A stretch of DNA of 64,000 nucleotides from Paragonimus westermani (Eukaryota > Platyhelminthes > Trematoda > Plagiorchiida > Troglotrematidae): assembly GCA_008508345.1 (NCBI GenBank), contig QNGE01000852.1:152612-216611 (forward strand), written 5' to 3'. Shown here piece by piece: positions 50,185 to 60,918 of the stretch. The notes under the pieces are model-generated. The model had not been told where the DNA came from. It did not search any database and worked only from the letters and a program-made list of their open reading frames with translations. How positions within the stretch are numbered: position 1 is the first letter of the stretch; each line of letters starts with the position of its first letter. The translations under genes and the position numbers were made by a program.

Positions 50185-50375
50185 GGTGGAGTTAATTTGA
50201 CACAGACTGAATACTACTCGCAACTGATCACCGTTTTTCCACTTCACCCGGCCCCTCTTGAAAAGAGGGACCAGATTTGAGTTTTGCTCTTGTTCCGGCA
50301 AGCCAGAAGTGAGTAGGATTTGAGCTCGGGCTAGGCTTTCATGTGGCAGCGGTGTTGTCCACTGTGCCATTAACC
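50185..50375 (-). repeat. tRNA-derived SINE copy with intact-looking promoter boxes
   Basis: Read on the minus strand, ATGGCACAGTGGACAACACC (A box) is followed by GAGCTCAAATCCTAC (B box) about 40 bases later, the spacing of a tRNA-type pol III promoter. The body contains AAAACTCAAATCTGG and TCAAGAGGG, corresponding to the ACTCGAGTCTAG and TCGAAGGAG blocks of the 8.2-kb copy. The tail is GGTGATCAGTTGCGAGTAGT. This is one of the better-preserved promoter regions of the family in the window. Confidence 0.65.
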
Positions 50376-53300
50376 ATCATTAGACGGGACGGAATTAACA
50401 ATCATTAAAGCCACATTCGAGAGATGATGCATCTTCTTCCCTGTAAAACTACGATGAACGCTGCAACATAGTCACTCTGGTCATGAACTTTTTATTCAAA
50501 CTTTCAACAGAATATCACTGAAGGGCATTGTTTACATTTTGATTAACATTAATTTAGCGTGTTTTGCCAACCAACTTCTGCAAACGCCTCCACAACCAAA
50601 CATCAGACCTATTGGGATCAGTGCAGTTCATTTGGTACAAGAAACAAAACCACGCTGACTCATACTGGTCTTTCAAGTTGGCTGAACACTTGTCAAACGA
50701 AGACCCTCCACCCTATTTCAATCAGAGGTTGGTTTCCAGAGCGATGTATGCAGGCTTTTTATGAGTGATTCTGTACATATTTATGATCCACTGTGTGATC
50801 GACTCGACAAGACTAGTGCACTCTTCGCTGTGAAGTCGATAACCCGGCCGATTTAATCTCGCAAACAGTGTTTTTGGGGGCTTTTAGTTGTTCACAAGAG
50901 GCAACTAATTGTAACAATTGTATTACGATTATAATGGAACTAGTGAAAAACGAAATGTAGTCGAAAACAACAGAATTGTACACTTGAGATTGAATGAAAT
51001 TAGCTCAGTTTAAATAGCATCAGAATGCACGCAGAGCCACTGAGAGGCTATTCAAATCGGAGCAGATAAATGACATAGTAAGTAGGGGTGTGGAAGTTCG
51101 CTGTGTAGTATCACTGTGAAAGTTCTAGGCGCTTTTGCAAGCTTTTTTTAATGCTTTCTTCGCTACCACTTTGACGTATTTCGCTTACACTGATATGCGC
51201 ACAAACTTGAAAACAACAGGCTTTCAAACAAGCTATGTCAGTTGACTCTGGGACATTTCCACCCCGACTTGTCTCACCCTGAGACAAACAATCGTCGTGG
51301 TACAACAAATTATAATTGTGTACAATCGCGGTTGCAAAATTGAGTGATATTGTTAAATGAGTTCACAACTAATGACATTAGAGTGACAATCTTGAGGTAT
51401 CGTTATGGAGTCCAGTTTTTTTTAGACCGGTGTCGTGAACGGTGGCCATCTTCTCAGAGAAAGATGATCTGAACTTCTGGGAGTATTTCAACTGGATCCC
51501 ATTGGGTACTGATTCACAAGACGATGAAAACAAGTAACGGAACGAAAAACAAAATAAACCGAAGTTGAAGGTCACTAAAGGATGCTCCACGTCGTGTATT
51601 TCATACTTAGGATCAGAAAGTCAGTATCCAGGAGGACCTTGGCTGGTATGTGCAAATTACGTTATTTTGATTGGCTTTAGTGGTTGTTTGCAATCACCAT
51701 AATTCTTCGGATTAATTAGCACAAAAACCTAGACGTAGACATACCGTCCACAAAGCCCCTTAAAAATGAAAATAATGGGTTCACACGCCTCCAGGTTTTA
51801 ATAGCTGATTTTCTGGTCTCAGTGCGTTGACAACTAAGCACACACCAGTCCAAACGGGAAATGAACAATCCATGTGGTAACGATCTCCATCAACTCCCGT
51901 GGGTAGTTGATGAATTTTCAGTATGACACGGAAATCAGTTTTTCAAGCTACCGAAATGTGGAAGGGTAGGCAGAAGATGGCTGAGAAGGTGGATCCAACA
52001 CGGTAAGTGGGTTGATGTGGTTGGTCGAGAAAGATATAGAGCAGCGACGGCAGAAAGTCGTTGAGAACCACTAAGCTAGTTCTCTTAGATGGGCTTGCAC
52101 GCCACACACGTAATGTCGATTCTCAGTCTCTGTACGAACACTACAATGTCGATTAAATATTGATATCCTAAGATGTGGATGCCTTTGTTCAGCGTTACAA
52201 ACAGAGAAAAGTGAAACTTGAGTGAATAATGTGACGTTACCTATGGTGCACTGAACAAAGCAACCGAGTAATGTGGGTAGACAAATCGCGCGCTACTATA
52301 GTAGATAAAGACGAAAGACTCAAAGTATGGCCCGCAAGGGATGAATTTTGGTCGCCCTATTCATCTAATTGTCCGCCTCGAATTAAGATAGAGTACACGT
52401 AAACAAGATCACTATAGTAAAACCCTTTCAGGGAAGACACGTTCACTGCATCGGGACACATGTCGGGTTGCTTAGGGTGTAGCTTAGGTTAGATGGAAGT
52501 AATATTCAATTTAGTAAGCGCAAGAACTGTTTTGCTAGACAATGAAGAAATTATCGGGCACTATTGCCAACCAGTTGATTGCAGAAATACCATAGAAAAA
52601 TGGAGAGGCGTTCAGAGAAAGCAGTGGAAATACAAAATACTGAGTGCAAACTGCATGAATAGACTTCCTCATGGTAAACAGGGTTTTCGTTCTGCTTTTC
52701 GAGTCTGTTAGGTACCTGAAACATGAAAGCAAGAGCAGACATGAGCTGTGACGGCATAATCAACTAGGAGTGATGAATTTGACCTAAGTGGGAAGAGGCC
52801 TTATGTGTATGCACTCGTGGCAGTTAATGCCATTCTCAGTACGCTTTACCAGAACCTGTTTTAATTATTACATAATCCTTCAACAAGCATTTCCAGATGA
52901 AACACCACGGGGAGTTTGGTGAGGTGTGATAGAATATGAACCGGGAACACTCACGCTGTTGGAAAACGTGAGCCCATGTGACTTTGGCATGCACAAACCG
53001 AGGGGCGACTGTCTGACCACTGATGTCAGTATTAGTGAAATCAACCATGTAATTTAGCTGTTCATATTTCTGAGCCTACGGTTGGATATCTAAAGCTGAA
53101 CGCATTCAGTTCTGTCATCTTAAATATAATCGACAAAATACTTTCGTAGTATGGCATGCTTGAATGATTTCCCAGATCACTTTAGATAGAGGTGAGCATT
53201 AGACCCATAAGTTGGGTAAGGAGTGGTGTGCATGAAAAAGGAAGACGTACGAAATCGGCCAAATTCACGAAGTAAAGCACGAGCGTAGGAGTTAAAACGG

Positions 53301-54072
53301 GGATTGGACATTGGACACGCACAAAAGACGCGGAAGAGTAACCCACTGAGGCAATGCTAGGCCAGATTTTCACGTGCACAAACCTCGGTCACATGAGTTT
53401 GCACACCAATGACAACGAAGCTATTCGGAGTATTTTTCAAAAAGCATTAATAGTTAAACACCTATAGATCAGGAGGTGGTTGGTCGTTGGCACCCATAAA
53501 ACATGCTACTGATCATCAGACCAATACCAGTTCATATGATTGATAGACCTACGTTGCTTTTGACACAGCAAACATGGTCGTAAAACAGTTTAGAGAAGGT
53601 CGAACACACCTGTCGTAAGAGAGACATGAGCGACAGGCTAGGCAGCTGCAATTCTTGCGACCACTAATGAATGGGAATACACAAGAACGACCATAAACGT
53701 CAGACAATCATTGTTTACTTGCAAATCGAGCACATCGGAATTCACTAGTTGGGGCGACCTCAGATCTTGTGTTAATTTACACATACACGGAATCTGATAT
53801 AAAACATGGCTCATAGCACTGACCTATAAAATCCACCATGAACATATAAACAAACCCACACGTGGCCATTAGATTCATAAACATATAATGTATGTGCGAA
53901 GATTAGGCCTAAAAAAGTGATGGTCACAAGTCATGTCACAGTATGCAACAAATTTGTGAGACCAGATTCGACCGACTGATACCAATAGATCACGTCTGTA
54001 CTGTTTATCAAGTGTACAAGTGCAAATAGTCGTTAAACAGAAACGCTAATAAACATTCTTCAGTTCATAGAA
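50376..54072. other. Intergenic, nothing recognised
   Basis: No gene, RNA gene or matched repeat recognised. All open frames are about 70 codons or less. Confidence 0.45.
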
Positions 54073-54143
54073 CTGAGGAAGGCCACCCGAGGTGGTTGAA
54101 ACGTAGAGTATTACAACTTGCTCGTAACGTTGTGTTATTCTCA
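54073..54143 (+). ncRNA. Hammerhead-like ribozyme motif, copy 2
   Basis: CTGAGGA (54073-54079) fits the hammerhead core CUGANGA. It is followed by a hairpin pairing 54081-54087 with 54091-54097 (five Watson-Crick pairs and two G-U pairs, CGA loop), then GAAA at 54098-54101. Next is ACGTAGAGTA, which can form the two-pair helix III (AC/GU) typical of hammerheads in Penelope-like elements, with cleavage expected after position 54110. Weak points: one unpaired A between core and hairpin, and helix I is poor. The similarity to 9136-9207 shows it belongs to a dispersed element. It may be an old, impaired ribozyme or only a look-alike. Confidence 0.45.
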
Positions 54144-54222
54144 ATATGTTTATCAATTATCATCGATANACTTGCTCGTAACGTTGTGTTATTCTCAATA
54201 TGTTTATCAATTATCATCGATA
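54116..54222. repeat. 53-bp exact duplication flanking a single N
   Basis: 54116-54168 and 54170-54222 are identical over all 53 bases, and position 54169 is N, the only ambiguous base in the window. A perfect direct repeat abutting a one-base gap is the usual footprint of two contigs joined without merging their overlap. I read it as an assembly artefact and not biology. Confidence 0.9.
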
Positions 54223-56406
54223 AATTACTGTTTCTATGGAAAAAGAGCCGTGGCAATCCCCAAATTCACTTAGAATATTTAATGGATCAAACAACACAAG
54301 TTCGTATCGTAGTAACCAACTGATCGTTGGCGTCAAGCGGAAACACTAGCTATTCATTCACTGATAGCAGAAAACAAGTTCTTGTCAAACTACCAAGTGG
54401 TCAGATGCTTGTCTGCAATCAGCTACCGGTCCCGTAGACGGCAACCTGTTCATACAGCCTGCAAAACTGACATGAAGCTAGAATTTCCCGATTAAATGAC
54501 CACACTATATCGTTTATCATATTGTTTCGGGCTATTCAGCGTTTTCTAGTCCCAAACAGTTCACCACCCATTCTCTGGCAGCAACCGTTGATAGCTGAAC
54601 GAGGTTAGGAATCCGTGTTTCAATAGCGCGGCAGGTTACAATTTAGCGTGTGAACCCAACAACGCTAACAAGTAGTAGAGCTCGGGTGGAGAATAAAAGC
54701 GATTCGCAGCCCGTTGAAATAAAGTAAACAGACGGTTGAAATGAGGCAAAAGCAGAATTAAAACAAAAAGGTTTGTGTGTTTTCCGAGAAAACCGCCTCG
54801 ATAGTACAGTATTTCCGTGACTCACAGATGACCTCAAAGGCCAATTTCTTAATAAAAAGGTTAATGGCGTACTTTCTGACTGACGTTCTGCAAAAAGAGA
54901 TTTGCCTCACGGTTCAATTCTGCAAACAGCTGTTAGTCCCAATACTCGTCTAGAACTACTGCTGTCGGTAGGTCCCTCACAATTACACACGCCGGTGAAT
55001 ACTGGACAGGTCAGGACAATTCGCGTCGGTGGGCCACAGCGCACCAATACACTAAACTGTAAAGTGATACCCACAGGAGGCGAAAAGCTAGCTACCGCCT
55101 TCCACGAGCACTTAGGGTTAGGGCACTTCCTCTTGATTTTCAACTCACCCGCTCACCTTGAGTTTAATATTCATGCTTCTAATCCACTCCCATTGAAGGA
55201 TATCTGTGTGATCACGAGTACTTTCTTATCCAGAAGGAATGCTTGAAATTGGCCAGTTTTCGCCTTAATATCGACATATGACAAGTTGCATCCCATGTAT
55301 CACAGCGTCAAGCTTAGTAAGAATCACCGTGTCCGAGGTCACTCATAGGAGTTGTAGTACCAAGTGTTTCGCCAGAAGTGTCACCAATATTCCTCCAGTA
55401 TTAGGGCATATCCAATCTGCAAAGCCCTGTTTGAGTATGTCTTGATAGCGTTGTATACCTGGCGAGGGAAAGAATAGAAGTTCGCCAATAATCGTTCATC
55501 GAGAACACGTAACATTGGTCACTTTCCAGTCGACTGGTTTGTTATTATTTGGTGCCTATTCTTCAGAGAATGCGCAAGCCGCCAACTCTGCAATGCAAGG
55601 GAGAAAGGCAATGATTAGCTGCAGCTTAAAAACATACGACGTGTGTTCCCGTGGTTTCAGCCTCACGTTATGATTGATAGATGACCCCAAACAAGGACTT
55701 GACACATTTGTTCTCCATGTCCTCATGGAACTTGTAGAAGTCTTATGTTCATATTTGTAATGTTAGTCCGAGTCTTCAATCGGCCTGGCCATCAAGTCAA
55801 CTTTGATTTGGTGTAAAGCCTCTAACCTGTTGAAACGCGTTAGCTTCACGCTTGCATACCGTGTTCTAATCATGCTTATCTTCTCACATTATAACAACCT
55901 TATTTTGATTCATATTCCCTTCATCCCCACCATTTCCGGAACGAAACTATTTGCTTCTAATCAGTGGTTTGAGGATACCATTTTACGGGCAAGTTAAAAT
56001 ACCTAACCTTCCAACCACCTTGGCGGGCTTTCCTCTGGAGTGTTGTGATCGAAACCACGCCCACAAAGAGATGGAAGTCACGTGAAGTTTACAATCATCA
56101 GATCAATATACTTTGTGCATTAAATGATCGGCCGAATCTGTTGGCCATTAAGTGGGAATGAGACTGATGCTGATAAGATGTTTGTGTCTGGTGCTATTTA
56201 TCGCTTCATGTCACATGACAGACAGGGCTTGTTGTCATCGCGGTCGATGAATGCATGTCGGATGCAAATGTCGAGAAATTCAGCACGAATCGTTTGGCAC
56301 AGAAAGACAGACCCTATGAGTCATTCAAGCCGGGTCAAAAATCATGTGCTTCTCTGGCAGCGCACATGGCGCGATGACCGAGTCCGTTTCTAGCTTTTGA
56401 TGTAGA
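54223..56406. other. Intergenic, nothing recognised
   Basis: The frame 54902-55246 (plus, 114 codons) and its minus-strand partner show no known domain. Nothing else supportable. Confidence 0.45.
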
Positions 56407-56565
56407 TCAATATTTATATGGAGGGAACCTCTTGTGTTCAGTGACACGCACTTTCAATTGTCTGTTTGTTCCAACTGTGTAACTGATATTACAATCACCG
56501 CATTTGATTTCGTAAACACAATCTGTGTGGTAGATTATGGGGACTAGATCCTTAAGGTGCATCAA
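56407..56565 (-). mobile_element. Penelope-like GIY-YIG fragment
   Basis: On the minus strand: LKDLVPIIYHTDCVYEIKCG, then DCNISYTVGTNRQLKVRVTE and HKR. This is the entry of a GIY-YIG nuclease of the Penelope type, with the YIG tripeptide altered to YTVG. The frame meets the plus-strand LINE fragment at about 56570 and probably continued into the reverse transcriptase remnant at 57690-58135 before a LINE landed between them. Confidence 0.7.
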
Positions 56566-56574
56566 GACGCTTGC

Positions 56575-57180
56575 TACCAAAATTGCACTATTACCTTGGC
56601 GGCATAAAGCTGCTTGTATCAGCACTCGAAAGAGTGAGGGAAAGTAGTGGCAAACATTTCGAGTTTGCCTACAAATTGGTTAAAGAAAAGGCAGAAATAA
56701 CTCCGAACCTTCTAGGAATAATATGTGGATCCTCTCAGTCTGAAGCATTTCCCTGTATGTTCGCCTCCATAATCCGTCCACATTTGGAAACGAGCGAACA
56801 AGCCTGCCTTCCTTATCGTAAGAAAGATTTAACATCTATTGAATGTGTTCATAGACGGGTCATTGGAATAATTGTGGGGCTCAGGAAAACCCTCTACTCA
56901 GAAAGACAGGCAGAAATAGATCAATTTTTAGTTATTTATAGACACATCAGAGATCTAATTCTTACCTACAGAATACTCCACCCCCGGGTCATTCAGTAGC
57001 AAATCTTCTCTGACTAAATAATGATGAATGTTTGAGAAGTCACTCGCTGAAACTGAGTAATGGAACAGGTGGATTACTTTGTAGACAGAACTGCTTCACA
57101 CTTAGGATCTGTTCATATTGGAACGTATTGTCCAACTCTGTGGTCACGACTAAATCGGTTGAGAGTTTTACATTACCCGA
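56575..57180 (+). mobile_element. LINE C-terminal fragment (CR1/jockey-like)
   Basis: The plus-strand frame 56571-56999 reads GKHFEFAYKLV, then KAEITPNLLGII. Then come IIRPHLETSEQACLPYRKKD, IECVHRRVIGIIVGLRKTLY and YRHIRDLILTYRIL. This is the familiar tail of non-LTR retrotransposon proteins (VRPHLEY..QAW.PY.KKD, then a VQRR-like step, then a yRRlRGDLI-like segment). After a frame change at about 57000 the series continues with RSHSLKLSNG, NCFTLRICSYWNVLSNSVV and SVESF (to about 57170). Only the C-terminal part exists, as expected for a 5'-truncated insertion. It is clearly distinct from the RTE copy at 38-40 kb. Confidence 0.8.
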
Positions 57181-57689
57181 TCGGGACACGCGTGGGAGAT
57201 CATCAGCACTAAATGTTTCCCAACCGCTGTGCAAGCTCAATCTTACAGGTCATCATCTGCGCATGTCTGACTGAATGTTGTTAGAGTGTGTTTCACTGTT
57301 CGTTGCTGAAATGGTTGCAATCACTAGCTTTATTGAATTAACCCTTTACTTTTTCACTTTCCCATTATACGTACAAACCGTCCAACACAATTTTTACCGA
57401 CCAACACAGAGAGAGGAATGGACAAGTGAGGATCTTTCTCCTTCCTGTAACAGCTTATGGACCCATCAATCGTATGGTATAATGTGCCAGGTGTCCCGAT
57501 GGCATACTCAGAGAGAACGGGGCGAATTTCTTCATACGTTCGCTCACGGCAGAGTAACTGGATAGCACACTGGAAAGATTTTGTCCCTGATTTTTTTCAC
57601 TAGTCGATACGCGTTCAGTTGCCTGTACAATAAAAACGATTGGACATTAGTTGACGGTTAGCACTTCTCCAAGTTGAAAAAGCCTTGTA
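57181..57689. other. Unassigned, between LINE tail and Penelope remnant
   Basis: Probably LINE 3' untranslated sequence and decayed Penelope linker, but no motif allows a boundary to be placed. Confidence 0.35.
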
Positions 57690-58135
57690 GCTCTTCGACA
57701 TCATCAGCGCAAATCTTATTAGACCTGTTAATGTGTGATCAGACGACTGTTCTCTTCACATCGAGTGGATTCGACGAATCGAAATTGAGATACCAACCAG
57801 ATTGGGTTAATTTGCGGTACACAGAAGCCTGGGATCTCTGTTTATCATCAACCTTGACAAGGCAGTCTAGGAAACTAAGTGTACGTTTTTTGGTTTCAGC
57901 TTCCAGCGGTAACACAATACTGTCGCATTCTGCGTTAAAGAACTACGGGAATTGTGTGCAAACGGTCCCCTTCATTCTTACGCATATCACCTACATACCA
58001 CCATCATGGTCGCGGAGGGGGGGGGCAAATAAACTCGTACGTAATGTGTACCTCAACGTATGGGAGAAAAAGATTCGCTGCGGCAGATACAACAGAGGAA
58101 CCGATAGATGCGATATCGGTTTATTTGTACGGTTT
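57690..58135 (-). mobile_element. Penelope-like reverse transcriptase remnant
   Basis: Read on the minus strand from about 58120: IGSSVVSAAANLFLPYVE, corresponding to the usual GSPL..LA.IF.E..E block. Then WWYVGDMRKNEGDRLHTI, where the catalytic YVDD has become YVGD (about 58000). After a frame change near 57940 come LSFLDCLVKVDD, ASVYRKLTQSGWYLNFDSSN and PLDVKRTVV (to about 57720), the Penelope linker signature. A nine-base G/C run at 58017-58025 sits between the two motif blocks. Loss of a catalytic aspartate and the stops make it non-functional. The plus-strand frame 57674-58192 is only the shadow of this remnant. Confidence 0.75.
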
Positions 58136-58914
58136 ATTGTAAGCGCGAGAAAATCCGAATTTAGGCGAAGTTCAAAGCCAGATACAATTTAGGAAGGCAA
58201 TAAATTAGTGCGTATACTAGGAGAGTCATCATTTTCTGGTGCATTTCTAATTACATTATCGCTACTATCTACCGCCACACCGGTATGGAGAGAGTTTACA
58301 TGCGAGCCAAGAGAAGTTTCATTATCAAGTAATGTTGCGTGTTCGAATTCGTCAACAACAACAAAAAAAACTCCTTAATGTCCTTCGGTGGCCTGGTTCC
58401 ATTATACGGCTGGTGAACTTGGTCAATCTGTAAGTTGAACTGGTTGTGCAGCAACAACGGGCATAATCGTGAAGGTCGGTTACTCTTATAGTTGAAGTCT
58501 AACCGGATGGAGTGTGTGACGGGGAAAAATTCGCTCGTCTGCATTTTGGCCTTATTCAAAAATGCGCTATTCTTCTGTATACCTATCTCCTCACAATGTT
58601 TTGTTGCTAAACACTAACATTCTCTTTGGGTAATTCTGTTGATCAACCATCACTGTGATGTTTCCTTCACAGACTGATCTTTTTGACGATACCACAAGCA
58701 GCTTAATCTGTGTTGGTTAGAGTTGGGACAGTTGGTGGTTTTCGTTCCAAAACTTTCGCAACATGCAGCGTCTCCGGATGATCTGTTTAGAGCAGGTTCA
58801 ATTTTGTTCACACACAAACTGCACTAAGACATTGGAAGAACACTTTTGGAGATCAAAATTCCCTTCGACCGACCCGGTCTCTAACACCTTTCCGAAGGCC
58901 GGGTGTTTGTTCAC
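58136..58914. other. Intergenic or decayed Penelope 5' part
   Basis: The minus-strand frame 58559-58296 lies where the N-terminal half of the Penelope-like protein would be expected, but I cannot match any motif in it. Nothing else recognised. Confidence 0.35.
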
Positions 58915-59130
58915 ACACCAGATCGACCCAGTCATATTTCGTCAGTTCGTCCTTGCCTGTTGATCGTCTGTGCTTGCAGTTATAATTTATCTCGCGAAAA
59001 TACAAATTGAGGTTTGTTTCGTGTACTTAATCATATTGTTTGTATTCATAACACCACGTTTCCAGCGAATTGACTTGACTCTGATATTTGGCGTCGTTGG
59101 TTATACGTGCGTCGCTCAACGTTCTTCGGA
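58915..59130 (+). repeat. Unidentified repeat, copy 1 (inverted to 60670-60918)
   Basis: It matches the reverse complement of 60670-60918, starting around GTCAGTTCGTCCTTGCCTGT. Bases 59032-59124 are identical to the other copy over 93 bases. This copy lacks about 43 bases near 58985 that the other copy has. The copies diverge abruptly after CAACGTTC. No matching sequence was seen elsewhere in the window. Confidence 0.9.
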
Positions 59131-60669
59131 AAAATGTACAACCTTCCGCCCTTCTTTGGGAGGGAAGCAAAATAACCGTCAATCCAAGTCGTACGAGAAA
59201 GCAAAACTGAGTTTACTTAGGTTAACGCTTGATTGGATTCTGACGAACGTGAACGACCGAACTACTCTTCTCCTGTGTAGATACGTGCTGAAAATACTGA
59301 AGTAATTAGAAAACTGTGCTTCGAAGACCAGCAAATTCAGAAAGGGTGCATTTCACATATGGGGCGGTTCAGGAAGTTATGTGAAAATGAGTGTTTACAC
59401 TCGTGTCTTCAAAGCATGCAAGACCTGACTTAATTCGGGGAATAAACAATGGGTTACTTGTGTCTTTCGCTCACAACGATACACATTCCAAATCGGCGGG
59501 TCTGACGTTGTGATTGAGGTGAAAACCTCAGCCTACGCACGCGGTGGTTCGTTAAACTGCTTCCTTTGGTGATTTCTGTTCGTCAGTTAGGTTTGTCGAT
59601 ATATGCGAGCCAAAATGTAACGGCGTTGGTATAATCACTAACCTTTTTCCCATCTTGTAATGCAACACCGCCAGCCGCGGTTTATTCAGGCAGTCATTTA
59701 CAGTTACTTGCGGCAGCCTGGAGTTCCACTACTTATCATCACGATTCCCGTTAAGCTTATTTTTGAGTCCGAGGTATCTTAAAAACAAACTCCATATAAA
59801 AACAGTTAAAACGCTTGCTTATTGATTAGCTTTCCACGAACGAACTATACAGAAATTGTTGATTAACAGGCGGCTGGGAGATAGCAACCCCATACAATTA
59901 GTGAGGGCAATTCAGGTGTTGGTCATCGATTGTCATCCCGAGAAAGTGTTCAAACATGGCCTGCTGACAATACGATGTAAGAACTATAAGCCAACGTCCA
60001 TCAAGAGTATGTACTGAAAGAACTGCACTGAATATCAGGTAAAATCTCTGGGACTCAAGCACTACATTCATCTACCCTAGCAAGTTCTGTGACAACCGAA
60101 CGCTTGCCAGGGCTACATGCTTCTTAAGGTGAAAATATCCGTCCTTCCTTTAAAAAAGGATCATGACAGCTGTTAACCAGACCACAAAAGCTATATCAGT
60201 CAAGTCTCAAAATTGCTAGCATCAAAATTAGCATAGTAAGACGACAATCTCTTGTTACACTCGGAAAAATACAAGCCAGCACTTAACGGGTACAACGCAA
60301 GCTGGCACTCGTCAATTAATTCGCCCATTCTATTGATAAAATCGTGAATCTGTCACGCGCTATTCGGAAGGTACTCGGACATAAGTGGGTGTTTCCTTCC
60401 TCAATTTCAGGATTCGATGAATAGTTTAATTTTTTGCTTACTAGATGCATACAGCCCACCCATCCACGCCTGTTACGGAGAGCCAATTATTCTGGACCTA
60501 GGCTTTCGTGGGCCTCCTCCCCTGAGTTTTTCTTGGGGTACAAATATCGAACATAATCTTAGGTTCCGAGTTCTCTTTCACTACCGTAGACACTAAGCGG
60601 TGTTGAATCGCTGATCGTTCAACACAACTCCAACAAACCTGTTTCAAAACCATATTTTTACGCACTTCC
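59131..60669. other. Interval between the inverted repeat copies
   Basis: About 1.5 kb with no recognisable gene or element. If the two repeats are ends of one element, this is its interior, but no transposase, reverse transcriptase or integrase motif is visible. Confidence 0.45.
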
Positions 60670-60918
60670 GACGAACGTTGAGCGACGCACGTATAACCAA
60701 CGACGCCAAATATCAGAGTCAAGTCAATTCGCTGGAAACGTGGTGTTATGAATACAAACAATATGTTTAAGTACACAGAACAAACCTCAATTTGTGTTTT
60801 CGCGAAGTAAATTACAATGATTGGCCGCAACAGGCCATCAAGGGTCCAAAGGTACAACAACCGCAAGCACAGACGATCAACAGGCAAGGACGAACCGATG
60901 AAATGTGACCGGGTCGGT
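60670..60918 (-). repeat. Unidentified repeat, copy 2
   Basis: Reverse-complement copy of 58915-59130, including a 43-base segment (about 60820-60865) absent from copy 1. The minus-strand frame 60887-60498 spans it and runs on for another 60 codons into unshared sequence; I see no known domain in that frame. Confidence 0.9.

Noticed and set aside
57674..58192. 172-codon plus-strand frame
   Set aside because: It is the antisense shadow of Penelope reverse transcriptase motifs that read well on the minus strand.
58970..60887. Open frames at 58970-59305 (+) and 60498-60887 (-) sharing about 50 residues
   Set aside because: The shared residues lie exactly in the inverted repeat and stop at its edges; they look like repeat by-products.
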